In this document: positions 42,572-51,428 of the stretch, piece after piece
Layout: every line of letters starts with the position of its first letter
Numbering within the stretch: the stretch's first letter is position 1
NCBI GenBank assembly: GCA_047722935.1
Contig: JBDNZS010000005.1
Location: 1 to 64,000 of the forward strand
Direction of reading: 5' to 3'
Origin: Ethanoligenens sp047722935
GTDB lineage: Bacteria > Bacillota > Clostridia > Oscillospirales > Ethanoligenentaceae
DNA: 64,000 nucleotides
Notes under the pieces: model-generated
Told to the model about the DNA's origin: nothing
The model's database searches: none
Seen by the model: only the letters and a program-made list of their open reading frames with translations
Position numbers and translations under genes: made by a program

Positions 42572-43885
42572 ATGACCTTTATCGAAGGCAGTGTCGAACA
42601 GCCCGTGGCGTTGCAGGCGCTCCGGCAGGCGGGAAAAAATGCACGCGTCAAGGGATTTGTGCACAACATCCGGGACATGGGCGAATTTTCATTCCTCATC
42701 CTGCGCACAGGGGGCTATATGCTGCAATGCGTATATAACCCTGCTTACTCCAAAACCACTTTGGAGGGACTGCGCGAAGGTGCCTGCATCGAGCTTTGGG
42801 GAGAAGCGGTGGACGAGCCACGCGCGCAGAACGGTTTTGAGGTACACATCGACGGGTTCACCGTCATCTCTTCCCCCGCGGCGGAGTACCCGTTCGCCAT
42901 CAACAAAAAATATCTCAATCTCAACATTGATACCAACCTCGATTACCGCCCGTTGACGCTGCGCAATCCGCGGCAGCGCGCCATCTTCAAGGTACAGGAG
43001 GCTGTCGCCGACGGATTCGCCGACTTCATGCGCCAAAACGGTTTCACGCAGGTCCATACCCCCAAGATCGTCAGCGCGGGCGCCGAGGGCGGTGCAAACA
43101 TCTTCAAGTTGGACTATTTCGACACCAAAGCCTATCTGAACCAAAGCCCCCAATTCTACAAACAGATGATGGTGGGCGTTTTCGGCCGCGTATTTGAAAT
43201 TGCACCTGTCTTCCGCGCCGAAAAACACCATACTTCCCGCCACCTCAACGAGTATGTCGGTCTGGACTTCGAGATGGGCTTTATCAGCGGCATGGAAGAC
43301 GTAATGGCAGTAGAAACCGCCATGCTCACGCATTTGTTCGCTTATGTGGCGGAACACTGCCCGGAAGAGCTGGCGATGTGGAAGGTTCAGATACCCGTCA
43401 TCGATAAAATTCCGACCGTTACATTCATGCAGGCGCGCGAGATCATTGAAAAACTGGGCCGCAAGCCCGGCAAATGGGATCTGGAACCGGATGATGAAGT
43501 TGCGCTATGTGACTACGCCAAAAAAGAATTCGGCAGTGATTTTGTGTTTATCACGCATTTTCCGGCGGCCAAACGCCCGTTTTATGCAAAGGATGATCCC
43601 ACGGATGAGCGGTTTGCCTTGAGTTTTGACCTGCTGTTTCGCGGGTTGGAGATCACGACCGGCGGACAGCGTATTCACGATTACAATGAGCAGATTGCCA
43701 AAATGCGCCGCATGGGGCTTGATCCGGAGGATTTTTCGTCCTATCTCATGATCCACAAATATGGAATGCCGCCGCACGGGGGGCTTGGTATCGGGCTGGA
43801 GCGTCTGGTTATGAAATTAATGGAACTAAAAAATGTGCGCGAAGCATCTTTGTTTCCGCGCGACACCGGCCGCCTGCTGCCGTAA
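42572..43885 (+). CDS. aspS: Archaeal-type, probably non-discriminating aspartyl-tRNA synthetase
   Basis: A 437-residue class IIb synthetase of the short archaeal type, without the GAD insertion of bacterial AspRS. The N-terminal OB-fold (about 20-110) is followed by the catalytic core with motif 2 FRAEKHHTSRHLNEYVGLDFEMGF (about 215-240) and motif 3 GMPPHGGLGIGLERLVM (about 405-421). The anticodon-reading stretch KGFVHNIRDMG has His where discriminating archaeal AspRS have Trp, a change linked to acceptance of both tRNA-Asp and tRNA-Asn. Placed directly after gatCAB, it would make Asp-tRNA-Asn for the amidotransferase. AAGGAG is about 10 nt before the ATG. Confidence 0.9.
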   Translation: MTFIEGSVEQPVALQALRQAGKNARVKGFVHNIRDMGEFSFLILRTGGYMLQCVYNPAYSKTTLEGLREGACIELWGEAVDEPRAQNGFEVHIDGFTVISSPAAEYPFAINKKYLNLNIDTNLDYRPLTLRNPRQRAIFKVQEAVADGFADFMRQNGFTQVHTPKIVSAGAEGGANIFKLDYFDTKAYLNQSPQFYKQMMVGVFGRVFEIAPVFRAEKHHTSRHLNEYVGLDFEMGFISGMEDVMAVETAMLTHLFAYVAEHCPEELAMWKVQIPVIDKIPTVTFMQAREIIEKLGRKPGKWDLEPDDEVALCDYAKKEFGSDFVFITHFPAAKRPFYAKDDPTDERFALSFDLLFRGLEITTGGQRIHDYNEQIAKMRRMGLDPEDFSSYLMIHKYGMPPHGGLGIGLERLVMKLMELKNVREASLFPRDTGRLLP

Positions 43886-44080
43886 AGAGCAAATTGGCAA
43901 GGTTTCCGCTTTATTTTCATCTTTTTTCAAGCGAATGTGGGCAAGAACCCCCTTGCATTGCCCGCTCTTGTATGTTAAACTTTTAAAAGTTCAATACGGA
44001 ACAAGGGCGTTTCGTGGCTTATTAGCTGCGCACGCTTTTATTTTTATTTGTATGTTCCAACATTTAAGGAGGAATTGAAA

Positions 44081-46180
44081 TTGGGAAACGAGAAAGTACA
44101 GACCCCCGCCGATATTTTTGGAAAATATGTCTTCAGTGATGCCGTGGCAAAAACGCGCTTGTCCAAGGCTACGTATAAGAGCTTGAAAAAGACCATCGAA
44201 CTGGGTGCCCCGCTGGATGCGACCATTGCTGATGAAGTAGCCGCCGCCATCAAGGAATGGGCGGTTGATTTGGGTGCCACTCACTTCACCCATTGGTTCC
44301 TGCCGATGACCGGCCTCACCGCTGAGAAACACGACTCGTTCATCTCCCCAACCGGCGATGGCAAGGTCATTCTGTCTTTCTCCGGTAAAGAGCTCATCAA
44401 AGGCGAGCCGGATGCTTCTTCTTTCCCGTCGGGCGGCCTGCGTGAGACTGCCGCAGCCCGCGGCTACACCGCTTGGGATACCACTTCCCCCGTTTTTGTA
44501 AAAGAAGGCTCCCTCTACATACCCACCGCTTTCTTTTCTTACACGGGTGAAATTCTTGATAAAAAAGCCCCGTTGCTCCGTGCCAACGAAGCGCTGGACA
44601 AACAAGCCCGCCGCGTGCTTGCCGCTTTCGGTAAAGACGGCGTGAAAAAAGTGACCTCCACCGTCGGTCCAGAACAGGAATACTTCATTGTCAACCGTGA
44701 CCTGTACAACCAGCGCCTCGACTTGATTCTGACCGGCCGCACCCTGTTCGGCGCACAACCGCCGAAAGGCCAGGAACTTGACGACCAATATTTTGGCACC
44801 CTGCGTACCAAAGTGGTTGAGTTCATGCACGATCTGGATAAACAGCTTTGGGAACTGGGCATCACCTCCAAAACCAAGCACAATGAAGTTGCCCCTGCGC
44901 AGCATGAAATCGCGTTGATTTTCGACCCGGCCAACGTGGCGGTCGACCACAACCAACTGGTGCTTGAACTGCTCCAAAAGATTGCTGAGCAGCACGGACT
45001 CGCTGCGTTGACTCATGAAAAACCGTTCGCGGGCGTCAACGGCAACGGTAAGCACATCAACTGGTCGCTTTCTACCGATGAAGGTGAGAACCTCTTAGAC
45101 CCGACCGATGACCCGGGCAAAAACCCGCAGTTCGTCATCTTCCTCGCCGCCGTCATCAAAGCGGTGGACGAATATGCCGATCTGCTCCGCCTCTCTGTTG
45201 CGAGTGCCGGCAACGACCACCGTCTGGGCGCCAACGAGGCACCTCCCGCCATCATCTCCATCTTTGTTGGTGAAGAACTTGAAGGCTTGATTGGTGCGGT
45301 GGAAGATGGAAAAACCTTCACCTCCCCGGATGCCAAAACGACCAATTTGGCCGTCACTTCCCTGCCGGTCATCACCGAAGACAAAACCGACCGCAACCGC
45401 ACCTCGCCGTTTGCGTTCACCGGCAACAAGTTTGAGTTCCGTATGTGCGGTTCTTATGCCAACATTGCCGGCCCGGCTTTCATCCTCAACACGATTGTAG
45501 CCGAGGCTCTCAGCCAAATTGCCGACAAACTGGAAGGTTCCAAAAACATCGAGAAAGATGCGCTTGCACTTGCCAGCGAGATCTTCAAAGCACACAAACG
45601 CGTTATTTTCAACGGCAACGGCTATTCGGATGAATGGGTCGCCGAAGCGGAAAAACGCGGCCTACCGAACATCAAGAATACTGTGCTTGCCATCAAGGCG
45701 TTCCTTGTAGAAAAAAACCGCGCAGTCTTCGAGAAACACGGCGTGTTGGTCGGCAAAGAGATCGATTCCCGTTACGAGATCCTTCTGGAAAATTATTCGA
45801 AAATCATCAACATTGAGGCGCTCACGCTGGTGGATATCACGTTCCGTCAACTCGTGCCTGCAGCGTTTAAATATGCCAAAACCCTTTCGGATTCTATTGC
45901 TTCCTTTAAAGCAGCCGGTGTGGATGTGAAAGGCAACGTCACTTATCTGGAGAAAGTGCTGGGCCTGGCCAAATCCATCACTGCCAAAGCCGAAGCCCTC
46001 AAAGGCGCTACGGAAGCTGCCGGCAACCTGGAAGACAACTTTGATTCCGCGCTGGCCTATCGTGAAAAGGTTGTCTCGGCGATGGAAACCCTGCGTGAAG
46101 ACATCGATACGTTAGAGCCCATCGTACCCGCCGACATCTGGCCTGTACCGGTCTACACGGATCTGCTTTTCAAAATATAA
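44081..46180 (+). CDS. glnN: Type III glutamine synthetase
   Basis: A 699-residue GSIII that makes glutamine from glutamate, ammonia and ATP as a large dodecamer. Landmarks: DIFGKYVFSDAVAKTRLSKATYKSLKKTIE at the N-terminus, GATHFTHWFLPMTG, TVGPEQEYFIVNRDLY, EVAPAQHEIALIF, the nucleotide-binding NGNGKHINWSLSTDEGENLLDP, and GNDHRLGANEAPPAIIS. Length fits the family. The TTG at 44081 is 8 nt after AAGGAGG; the ATG at 44048 precedes that site and is rejected. Monocistronic, with a terminator at 46213. Confidence 0.97.
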   Translation: MGNEKVQTPADIFGKYVFSDAVAKTRLSKATYKSLKKTIELGAPLDATIADEVAAAIKEWAVDLGATHFTHWFLPMTGLTAEKHDSFISPTGDGKVILSFSGKELIKGEPDASSFPSGGLRETAAARGYTAWDTTSPVFVKEGSLYIPTAFFSYTGEILDKKAPLLRANEALDKQARRVLAAFGKDGVKKVTSTVGPEQEYFIVNRDLYNQRLDLILTGRTLFGAQPPKGQELDDQYFGTLRTKVVEFMHDLDKQLWELGITSKTKHNEVAPAQHEIALIFDPANVAVDHNQLVLELLQKIAEQHGLAALTHEKPFAGVNGNGKHINWSLSTDEGENLLDPTDDPGKNPQFVIFLAAVIKAVDEYADLLRLSVASAGNDHRLGANEAPPAIISIFVGEELEGLIGAVEDGKTFTSPDAKTTNLAVTSLPVITEDKTDRNRTSPFAFTGNKFEFRMCGSYANIAGPAFILNTIVAEALSQIADKLEGSKNIEKDALALASEIFKAHKRVIFNGNGYSDEWVAEAEKRGLPNIKNTVLAIKAFLVEKNRAVFEKHGVLVGKEIDSRYEILLENYSKIINIEALTLVDITFRQLVPAAFKYAKTLSDSIASFKAAGVDVKGNVTYLEKVLGLAKSITAKAEALKGATEAAGNLEDNFDSALAYREKVVSAMETLREDIDTLEPIVPADIWPVPVYTDLLFKI

Positions 46181-46212
46181 TCTGCTTTACCAAAGCGTTA
46201 CTATCATTTTTT

Positions 46213-46258
46213 AAAAGGGACTGTTGTAAAACGAAAGTTGAGCAACAGCCCCTTTTTT
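46213..46258 (+). terminator. Terminator of glnN
   Basis: Stem AAAAGGGACTGTTG / CAACAGCCCCTTTTTT with one mismatch and a 16-nt loop. Confidence 0.85.
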
Positions 46259-46425
46259 GCGTTCACTGATATCTATGCACCTCATATTTCTATGCTTACC
46301 AGAAAAATTCATACGATTTTTATGTGCTTGGTCATGCCACATCCCGCGTAGTATGATATAATGAAAAGCAAACGACCGCCGCCGCGTTTTTTGCGCGGCG
46401 CAATTGAACAGCTGGAGGCTGGAAC

Positions 46426-47202
46426 GTGACCAGAGTGGAAAATATTACCCTACGAAAATATCGACTGGTGTCTCACGATCTGCCCGCCGCATTTGACGGC
46501 ACAACCATTGCGTTCCTATCCGATATCCACCATAGCAGAAGCTTTCCTCTCAAGCGCGTCAAAGAACTAGTGGCACTCACCAATAGTCTGCGCGCCGATG
46601 TGATTCTGCTCGGCGGAGATTATGTGAGCCACAGTCAGGCGCATATTCCCAATTTCTTTCGTGAAGCCGCCGCCCTTACCGCGCCGCTTGGCGTTTACGG
46701 TGTGCTTGGCAATCACGACCGCAAAACCAATGCGGCTTTATCCCAAGAATGTATGGCGCAGGCAGGCATTTGCTCACTGGACAACAAAGGGTATTGGCTG
46801 AAGAAAGACGGCGCGCGCATCCGTGTGGGTGGCGTGGGGGATCTCACCACCGCCGAGCAGGATCTTTCCCCCATGCTCGCTGAAACCCGCCCGGATGACT
46901 TTATGGTGCTTGTTTCTCATCACCCGGACTATGCTGAACAACTGCCGTTCAACCTCATTGACCTCATGCTCTGCGGGCACACGCACGGCGGTCAAGTGAG
47001 CGTGTTGGGAAAATGGGCGCCAAGCTATTTTGGACACACGCATTACAAGTTGAAATATCTCACCGGCGTGGTCAAAGACGCCGACACCACCATTATCATC
47101 TCAAATGGCATTGGCACAGTCGGGCCGCCGGTACGCATCTGCGCCGCCCCGCAGATCTGGTTGATTACGCTTTGCGCCGATCAACGGCCAGTAGACGGCT
47201 GA
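46426..47202 (+). CDS. Calcineurin-like metallophosphoesterase
   Basis: A 258-residue YkuE-like metallophosphoesterase. Metal-binding motifs are in order: SDIHH (DxH), GGDYV (GDxV), GNHDR (GNHD), SHHPDY and GHTHGG. Unlike many YkuE relatives it has no N-terminal membrane anchor. GTG start at 46426 behind GGAGG. Substrate unknown. The upstream gap 46259-46425 includes a small GCCGCCGCG hairpin (46379-46402) but no clear promoter consensus. Confidence 0.88.
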   Translation: MTRVENITLRKYRLVSHDLPAAFDGTTIAFLSDIHHSRSFPLKRVKELVALTNSLRADVILLGGDYVSHSQAHIPNFFREAAALTAPLGVYGVLGNHDRKTNAALSQECMAQAGICSLDNKGYWLKKDGARIRVGGVGDLTTAEQDLSPMLAETRPDDFMVLVSHHPDYAEQLPFNLIDLMLCGHTHGGQVSVLGKWAPSYFGHTHYKLKYLTGVVKDADTTIIISNGIGTVGPPVRICAAPQIWLITLCADQRPVDG

Positions 47203-47208
47203 TTTTAC

Positions 47209-47237
47209 TTGACGTTATATGCAAATTCGTCTACAAT
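47209..47237 (+). promoter_or_regulatory. Promoter of the cobalamin-riboswitch gene
   Basis: TTGACG, 17-bp spacer, TACAAT, ending 15 bp before the riboswitch. Confidence 0.75.
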
Positions 47238-47251
47238 AGAATCAATCTCTT

Positions 47252-47436
47252 TACAGGTGCGCGGCTATTTACCGCGATAATAGGGAAACCGGTTCAAAAC
47301 CGGTGCAGCCCCCGCTGCTGTGAGGCGGACTGTTTTTCCATGAGAACCCATGCGGATTCTTAGACCACTGGTCAACAAGATCGGGAAGGGGAAAAACAGG
47401 ACGATGCCAAGCCAGAAAACCTGCCTGCAAAGTACG
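47252..47436 (+). promoter_or_regulatory. Cobalamin (adenosylcobalamin-type) riboswitch
   Basis: All main conserved blocks are present: ACAGGTGC at the 5' end, AATAGGGAAACCGGT, GCAGCCCCCGCTGCTGTGA, CCACTGGT, GGGAAGG, and the B12 box AGCCAGAAAACCTGCC near 47412-47427. B12 binding normally switches the gene off. The expression platform is the hairpin region 47468-47539. Confidence 0.95.
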
Positions 47437-47504
47437 ATGTGATCCTTTCGGAGGGAGAGGACAGACGTAAAAACGGCAATATTGGGATTTACCCGTTTTT
47501 CGTT

Positions 47505-47539
47505 ACGGTCTTTTTTCTTATAAGAAAAAGGCCGTTTTT
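47505..47539 (+). terminator. Riboswitch terminator
   Basis: Stem ACGGTCTTTTTTCTT / AAGAAAAAGGCCGT followed by TTTTTG, 40 bp before the start codon. It is preceded by an alternative hairpin (AAAACGG / CCGTTTT, 47469-47500) that may compete. Confidence 0.75.
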
Positions 47540-47581
47540 GTTTGCCCCCTACCACAGAAGACAAAAAAGAGGAGTGGTTTG

Positions 47582-49447
47582 ATGAAAAAGGTATTCCAAG
47601 GATGGATTTCTGTCTGCTGCGCTTTCGCGTTGCTGTTTGTCAGTATTCCCGGTCTGTCAGCGGCAGCAGATGCACAAAACACGTTTCACCTGTGTGTTGA
47701 GGGTTCCAGCCAGACGGTGCTGAACGAAGATGTCCCTCTCACAGCGGGAGAAACATTGCAAACCGCGCTTGTGGAAGCGCTGAATCAAAATAATATCTCG
47801 TATCAACTGTCTGATTCGCAATATGGGAAATACATTGCTACCATCGGGTCAGATACACAGGCCGCCGACTCTTCCACTTATTGGAGCATCTATCAAAACG
47901 GCGCATACGCGCAGCTGGGTGTCAGCTCCCTCAAACCAGCGAATGGCGACAACATTATCATCGCCTTTGCCGCTTTAGACACGCTGTATCCAATAGTCAC
48001 CATCTCTCCCAGCACCCCATCCGCTTCAAATCCGTTCACGGTGGCTCTGACTGCCCAAAAAACAACGTATGATGCCCAATGGAACCCCACTACTTCGACG
48101 GTTCCCGTTGCAGATGCCACCGTTACCTTTAACGGAACATCCAAAACAACGGACACTTCCGGAAACGCAACCTTTACCGCACCTGCCAACGCGGGCAGTT
48201 ATGCTTATCAGGTCAAAAAAGATCGCAGCGGGCAGGCTCCCGCACTGGTTCGCATGAGCGGCAGCGTCACGGTGTCCGCCTCGTCTTCCTCCAGCAGTTC
48301 TTCCAGCCAGAGCTCCTCCTCCAACAGTTCTTCCAGCCAGAGTTCCTCAGGCGGTAATGCTTCAACAGTCACAAGCGCCGCCGTCGCCAGCGCGTCCAAA
48401 AACGCTGCCGATGCGCTAAAAGACGACACGTCCGACTGGACAGCCTTTGCGCTGGCACGCGCGGGATATCCCATTCCCTCTACCTATCTGTCGGAAACCA
48501 CGTCTGCCATTGCTGAAAATATTGATACGTTTAAGGCATTAAATTTTGCAAAATACATTTTGGTTCTGCGCGCGGCAGGCGCCGACCCCACCAATATCAA
48601 CGGCATCAATCTGGTGGATAATCTTTATAAACAGACCAACGTCGGCCTGACCGGCCTAAACGGATATATCTTTACCCTGCTTGCGCTGTCCAGCGCAGAC
48701 TACGCACCGCCTGCAAACGCTACGGTGAGCAAAGCGGCACTGGTTACCTCCATCCTTTCCGCTCAAAACACAGACGGCAGCTTCTCGCTGGCAGCAGGGT
48801 TCTCCGGTGATGTGGACATCACCTCCATGGCGCTGACTGCTCTTGCGCCCTATGCCAGTGGAACCACCGGTGTGCAAGATACGATCAACAAGGGACTCGC
48901 TTATTTGGCGGCCAACGAGCAGGCCGACGGCGGGTTTATTCCCGGCGGTGCATCTACAGAGGCATCCGAAAGCGCTTCGCAGGTCATCATTGCGCTCTCT
49001 TCTCTTGGCATCGACCCTGCAACCAGCACGCAGTTCGTCAAAAATGGAAAATCCCCGCTTTCCAACTTACTCTCGTTCTCCGTCCAGGGCGGCGGGTTCT
49101 CCCATGATGCGAGCGGGGAAGCGGATACCATGGCCGCACAGCAAGCATTGGAGGCCTTGACTGCCTATCAGCGGTTTGAGGCAAAGCAGAACACGCTCTA
49201 CGACCTCCGTGATGCCCAATCACAGACGCCGTCCTCTTCATCTTCTACCACATCTACGTCGACCTCTGGGCCTGTTGCCTCGGCGGATTCCTCCAGCACC
49301 ACCGCATCCTCTACTACGAGTACCGTAACCAACGGAACCAGCGTGGCCAATCCATATACCGGTGACAGCGAACCGGTGGGGGCTATTGTCGCCATCTCTT
49401 TGGCCGCAACTGCTATTTTGCTGTTTACACGCCGCCGGAAACACTGA
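47582..49447 (+). CDS. Secreted, wall-anchored transcobalamin-like protein (DUF4430 plus alpha/alpha-barrel)
   Basis: A 621-residue surface protein under a cobalamin riboswitch. A signal peptide (about 1-28) precedes a DUF4430 domain (about 33-132, with TYWSIYQNG), a fold shared with the C-terminal domain of vertebrate transcobalamin and intrinsic factor. An Ig-like domain follows (about 136-233), then a serine-rich linker (234-257), a prenyltransferase/squalene-oxidase-type alpha/alpha-barrel (about 265-545: GDVDITSMALTALA, QADGGFIPGG, QGGGFSHDASGEADTMAAQQALEAL) that matches the fold of the transcobalamin N-domain, and a second Ser/Thr linker. The end is NPYTGD (590-595), a hydrophobic stretch and RRRKH, a sortase-type signal of variant sequence. 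I infer capture of cobalamin or related corrinoids at the cell surface. GAGGAG precedes the ATG. Confidence 0.82.
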   Translation: MKKVFQGWISVCCAFALLFVSIPGLSAAADAQNTFHLCVEGSSQTVLNEDVPLTAGETLQTALVEALNQNNISYQLSDSQYGKYIATIGSDTQAADSSTYWSIYQNGAYAQLGVSSLKPANGDNIIIAFAALDTLYPIVTISPSTPSASNPFTVALTAQKTTYDAQWNPTTSTVPVADATVTFNGTSKTTDTSGNATFTAPANAGSYAYQVKKDRSGQAPALVRMSGSVTVSASSSSSSSSSQSSSSNSSSSQSSSGGNASTVTSAAVASASKNAADALKDDTSDWTAFALARAGYPIPSTYLSETTSAIAENIDTFKALNFAKYILVLRAAGADPTNINGINLVDNLYKQTNVGLTGLNGYIFTLLALSSADYAPPANATVSKAALVTSILSAQNTDGSFSLAAGFSGDVDITSMALTALAPYASGTTGVQDTINKGLAYLAANEQADGGFIPGGASTEASESASQVIIALSSLGIDPATSTQFVKNGKSPLSNLLSFSVQGGGFSHDASGEADTMAAQQALEALTAYQRFEAKQNTLYDLRDAQSQTPSSSSSTTSTSTSGPVASADSSSTTASSTTSTVTNGTSVANPYTGDSEPVGAIVAISLAATAILLFTRRRKH

Positions 49448-49475
49448 CATTTCTTCTTAAACAAAACGCAATTTC

Positions 49476-49516
49476 AACCAGAACGGCATTTCTATTGGAA
49501 ATGCCGTTCTGGTTTT
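49476..49516 (+). terminator. Terminator after the transcobalamin-like gene
   Basis: Perfect 17-bp stem AACCAGAACGGCATTTC / GAAATGCCGTTCTGGTT with a 5-nt loop and TT. Confidence 0.88.
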
Positions 49517-49668
49517 CTCCGCATGATTCTTGCGTATTTGCTTTTTTCGGGGTAAAATAGACAAGGCGTGTATGTAAAAGTCCACACTTTTTCCGTATGA
49601 TTATCGGATACATACGCCGTCCATCACCAATCCGGTGCCGCCCGTACTGGCGAAAGGGGAATTACCCA

Positions 49669-50589
49669 ATGCCCGCAATCATTACGCATTATCTGTTCAG
49701 CGAAATGGTCGTACCACCACTCATCCACGACATGCAATGCGCAAATGTGTATGTATGGGGTTCACAAGGACCGGACTTTTTGTTCTTTTCCCCACCCGTC
49801 CATATGCATTGGCGACTGCTCAGCCGAATCGGCAGTTTGATGCACGAACAGGACATGGAGAAAAATTTTGCTTTTATGGCGGACTGCTGTAAAAAAGCAA
49901 AAGGAAAAGAAAAAAATATCCTACTCTCCTATTTTTATGGCTTCCTGTCGCACTATATATTGGACAGCACATTCCACCCATATGTTTATGGCTTGCAACG
50001 ATATTTTAAAACGGTCTTGCCCAAAGCAAGCAACAATTACCTGCACCGGCAAATTGAAACCACATTGGACGTTTTGTTTCTTAAACGATTCCGCAACATG
50101 ACGATTCAGGATTTTTCAGTCATCAGCCACTTCCAACGCATCCCGGAATTAAATTTGGTATGCGAGATGTATCAAAGCCTGTTTGAGAACCGGTTTAAGC
50201 AAGCTTTTCCCATTCGCGCGATTTCACACGCCTTTTTGAGCATGAAACTAGTCTACAGTTTTTTCTACAGTCCGCGCGGCTTCAAGCGGCGCGCTGTCAC
50301 ATTTGCAAAGCGTCTGACACAGGAAAGCCATCCGGCCATTTTTGCGCTTATCCATCCAGTAGAGCCCGGTAAGGAAATTGACTACGCCAACGAAAAGCGA
50401 GCGCTGCACGAACCCGGCAATGAGGCACTGGAACATACCGCATACGAATTGTTTGACATTGCCCGCAAAAAATTCAATACAGTTTTCCCTCTTGTCGAAC
50501 AATTTTGCCGGGAAGGCGGCGGCGATTTTTCCGCCGTCACGCATGGCATTAACTTTGAGGGAAACCCGACGGTCGACTCTTTTGCATAA
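49669..50589 (+). CDS. Zinc-dependent phospholipase C-like protein
   Basis: A 306-residue protein of the Zn_dep_PLPC family. The N-terminal half carries the histidine/aspartate metal-ligand pattern: ITHYLFSEMV, WGSQGPDFLFFSPPVH, YGFLSHYILDSTFHPYVYG. No signal peptide is seen, so it probably acts inside the cell. Clostridial relatives are usually annotated only as phospholipase-like and the substrate is unknown. AAAGGGG precedes the ATG at 49669; the frame upstream of it is not supported. Confidence 0.82.
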   Translation: MPAIITHYLFSEMVVPPLIHDMQCANVYVWGSQGPDFLFFSPPVHMHWRLLSRIGSLMHEQDMEKNFAFMADCCKKAKGKEKNILLSYFYGFLSHYILDSTFHPYVYGLQRYFKTVLPKASNNYLHRQIETTLDVLFLKRFRNMTIQDFSVISHFQRIPELNLVCEMYQSLFENRFKQAFPIRAISHAFLSMKLVYSFFYSPRGFKRRAVTFAKRLTQESHPAIFALIHPVEPGKEIDYANEKRALHEPGNEALEHTAYELFDIARKKFNTVFPLVEQFCREGGGDFSAVTHGINFEGNPTVDSFA

Positions 50590-50696
50590 AGGACCACGGG
50601 TTCGATTGGGAACACGATACTGCAAGCAGATACTTTTGGCTCTTCAAAAAATCCATCTCGGCCATCTGTGCGTGCTCTGCTTAATGGGGAGCTTCT

Positions 50697-50742
50697 AAAA
50701 AACAAGGGCAGACAACGGTCTCGTTGTCTGCCCTTGTTTTTT
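50697..50742. terminator. Bidirectional terminator
   Basis: Stem AAAACAAGGGCAGACAACG / CGTTGTCTGCCCTTGTTTT with a 4-nt loop, between convergent genes. Confidence 0.9.
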
Positions 50743-50761
50743 ATTTTTTTACGCAATGCGT

Positions 50762-51067
50762 TCACATTTCGTTCAATGCGCGCTCCAGCCAGATGCTGCC
50801 AATATCTAGGGCGTTGTACAAGCCCTCTTTTTCAGTTTTTTTGATTACGCGGTCACGTACACGCACATCATTATCGGTAGAAAGCAACTGCACCTGTATG
50901 GTCCCTGCCGCGTCTACATCCTTAATTTTTGTGCGATTTTTAATCTGCATCATAATGACATATTTATCATAGATGTTCCCATAATACAACGTATCGCCGC
51001 TGCGCACCAGTGGTTTTCCTTTATATTCCAAGAACGTTTCGCCCGGCTCACTTTTTTTCGTAGCCAT
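50762..51067 (-). CDS. Conserved hypothetical protein
   Basis: A 101-residue protein I cannot name. It appears mostly beta-stranded (GKPLVRSGDTLYYGNIYDKYVIMMQIKNRTKI, then AGTIQVQLLSTD) with a helical C-terminus (NALDIGSIWLERALNEM), and has no membrane segment or cysteine. GGGTGAGGTGG precedes the ATG. Its promoter (TTTACA-17-TATAAT on the minus strand) overlaps a palindromic operator shared with the divergent FAH gene, so the two may be co-regulated. Confidence 0.7.
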   Translation of the reverse strand: MATKKSEPGETFLEYKGKPLVRSGDTLYYGNIYDKYVIMMQIKNRTKIKDVDAAGTIQVQLLSTDNDVRVRDRVIKKTEKEGLYNALDIGSIWLERALNEM

Positions 51068-51131
51068 GCCACCTCACCCTTCCGTATTGATAGAATAAAA
51101 ATGCCGTTTGCCGTACAAACATTTACATTTC

Positions 51132-51160
51132 ATTATAACACAGTCAACATGGACTGTAAA
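51132..51160 (-). promoter_or_regulatory. Promoter of the 51067 gene
   Basis: Minus strand TTTACA (51160-51155), 17-bp spacer, TATAAT (51137-51132). The -35 is also the left half of the palindrome at 51155-51170. Confidence 0.65.
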
Positions 51161-51192
51161 CAGCGTTACAATACATCTGTAATTTTTTTACA
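51155..51192. promoter_or_regulatory. Twin palindromic operators in a divergent promoter region
   Basis: TGTAA-N6-TTACA at 51155-51170 and TGTAA-N5-TTACA at 51178-51192, centres about 22 bp (two helical turns) apart. The first covers the -35 of the leftward promoter and the second lies 11 bp before the -35 of the rightward promoter. The likely binder is a dimeric repressor that I cannot identify. Confidence 0.5.
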
Positions 51193-51203
51193 TTTTGTAT
51201 GGC

Positions 51204-51232
51204 TTGACAAGTGTGGCACCCTCCTTTATGAT
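51204..51232 (+). promoter_or_regulatory. Promoter of the FAH-family gene
   Basis: TTGACA, 17-bp spacer, TATGAT. It implies a leader of about 190 nt before the ATG at 51429, in which I see no known RNA motif. Confidence 0.7.
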
Positions 51233-51428
51233 GAAAAAGAACTCCGAAGAGCAACTGACTCCATGGAGTATGCATAAAGAACCGCGGCGATTTTCTGCCG
51301 GACAATGGCAAAGGTACGCAAGTACTTTCCTGCCCCGTGCATTTAAACGCAGTACAAGCGGAAAATCGACTGACAGGAACTATGCTTTGCATCAATCTAT
51401 AGTAACCCTTATAAAGGAAGTGCACACC

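Noticed and set aside
43991..45055. Long minus-strand frame (354 codons) over glnN
   Set aside because: It is antisense to a very well-supported glutamine synthetase III and has no recognisable domains; an artefact of codon bias.
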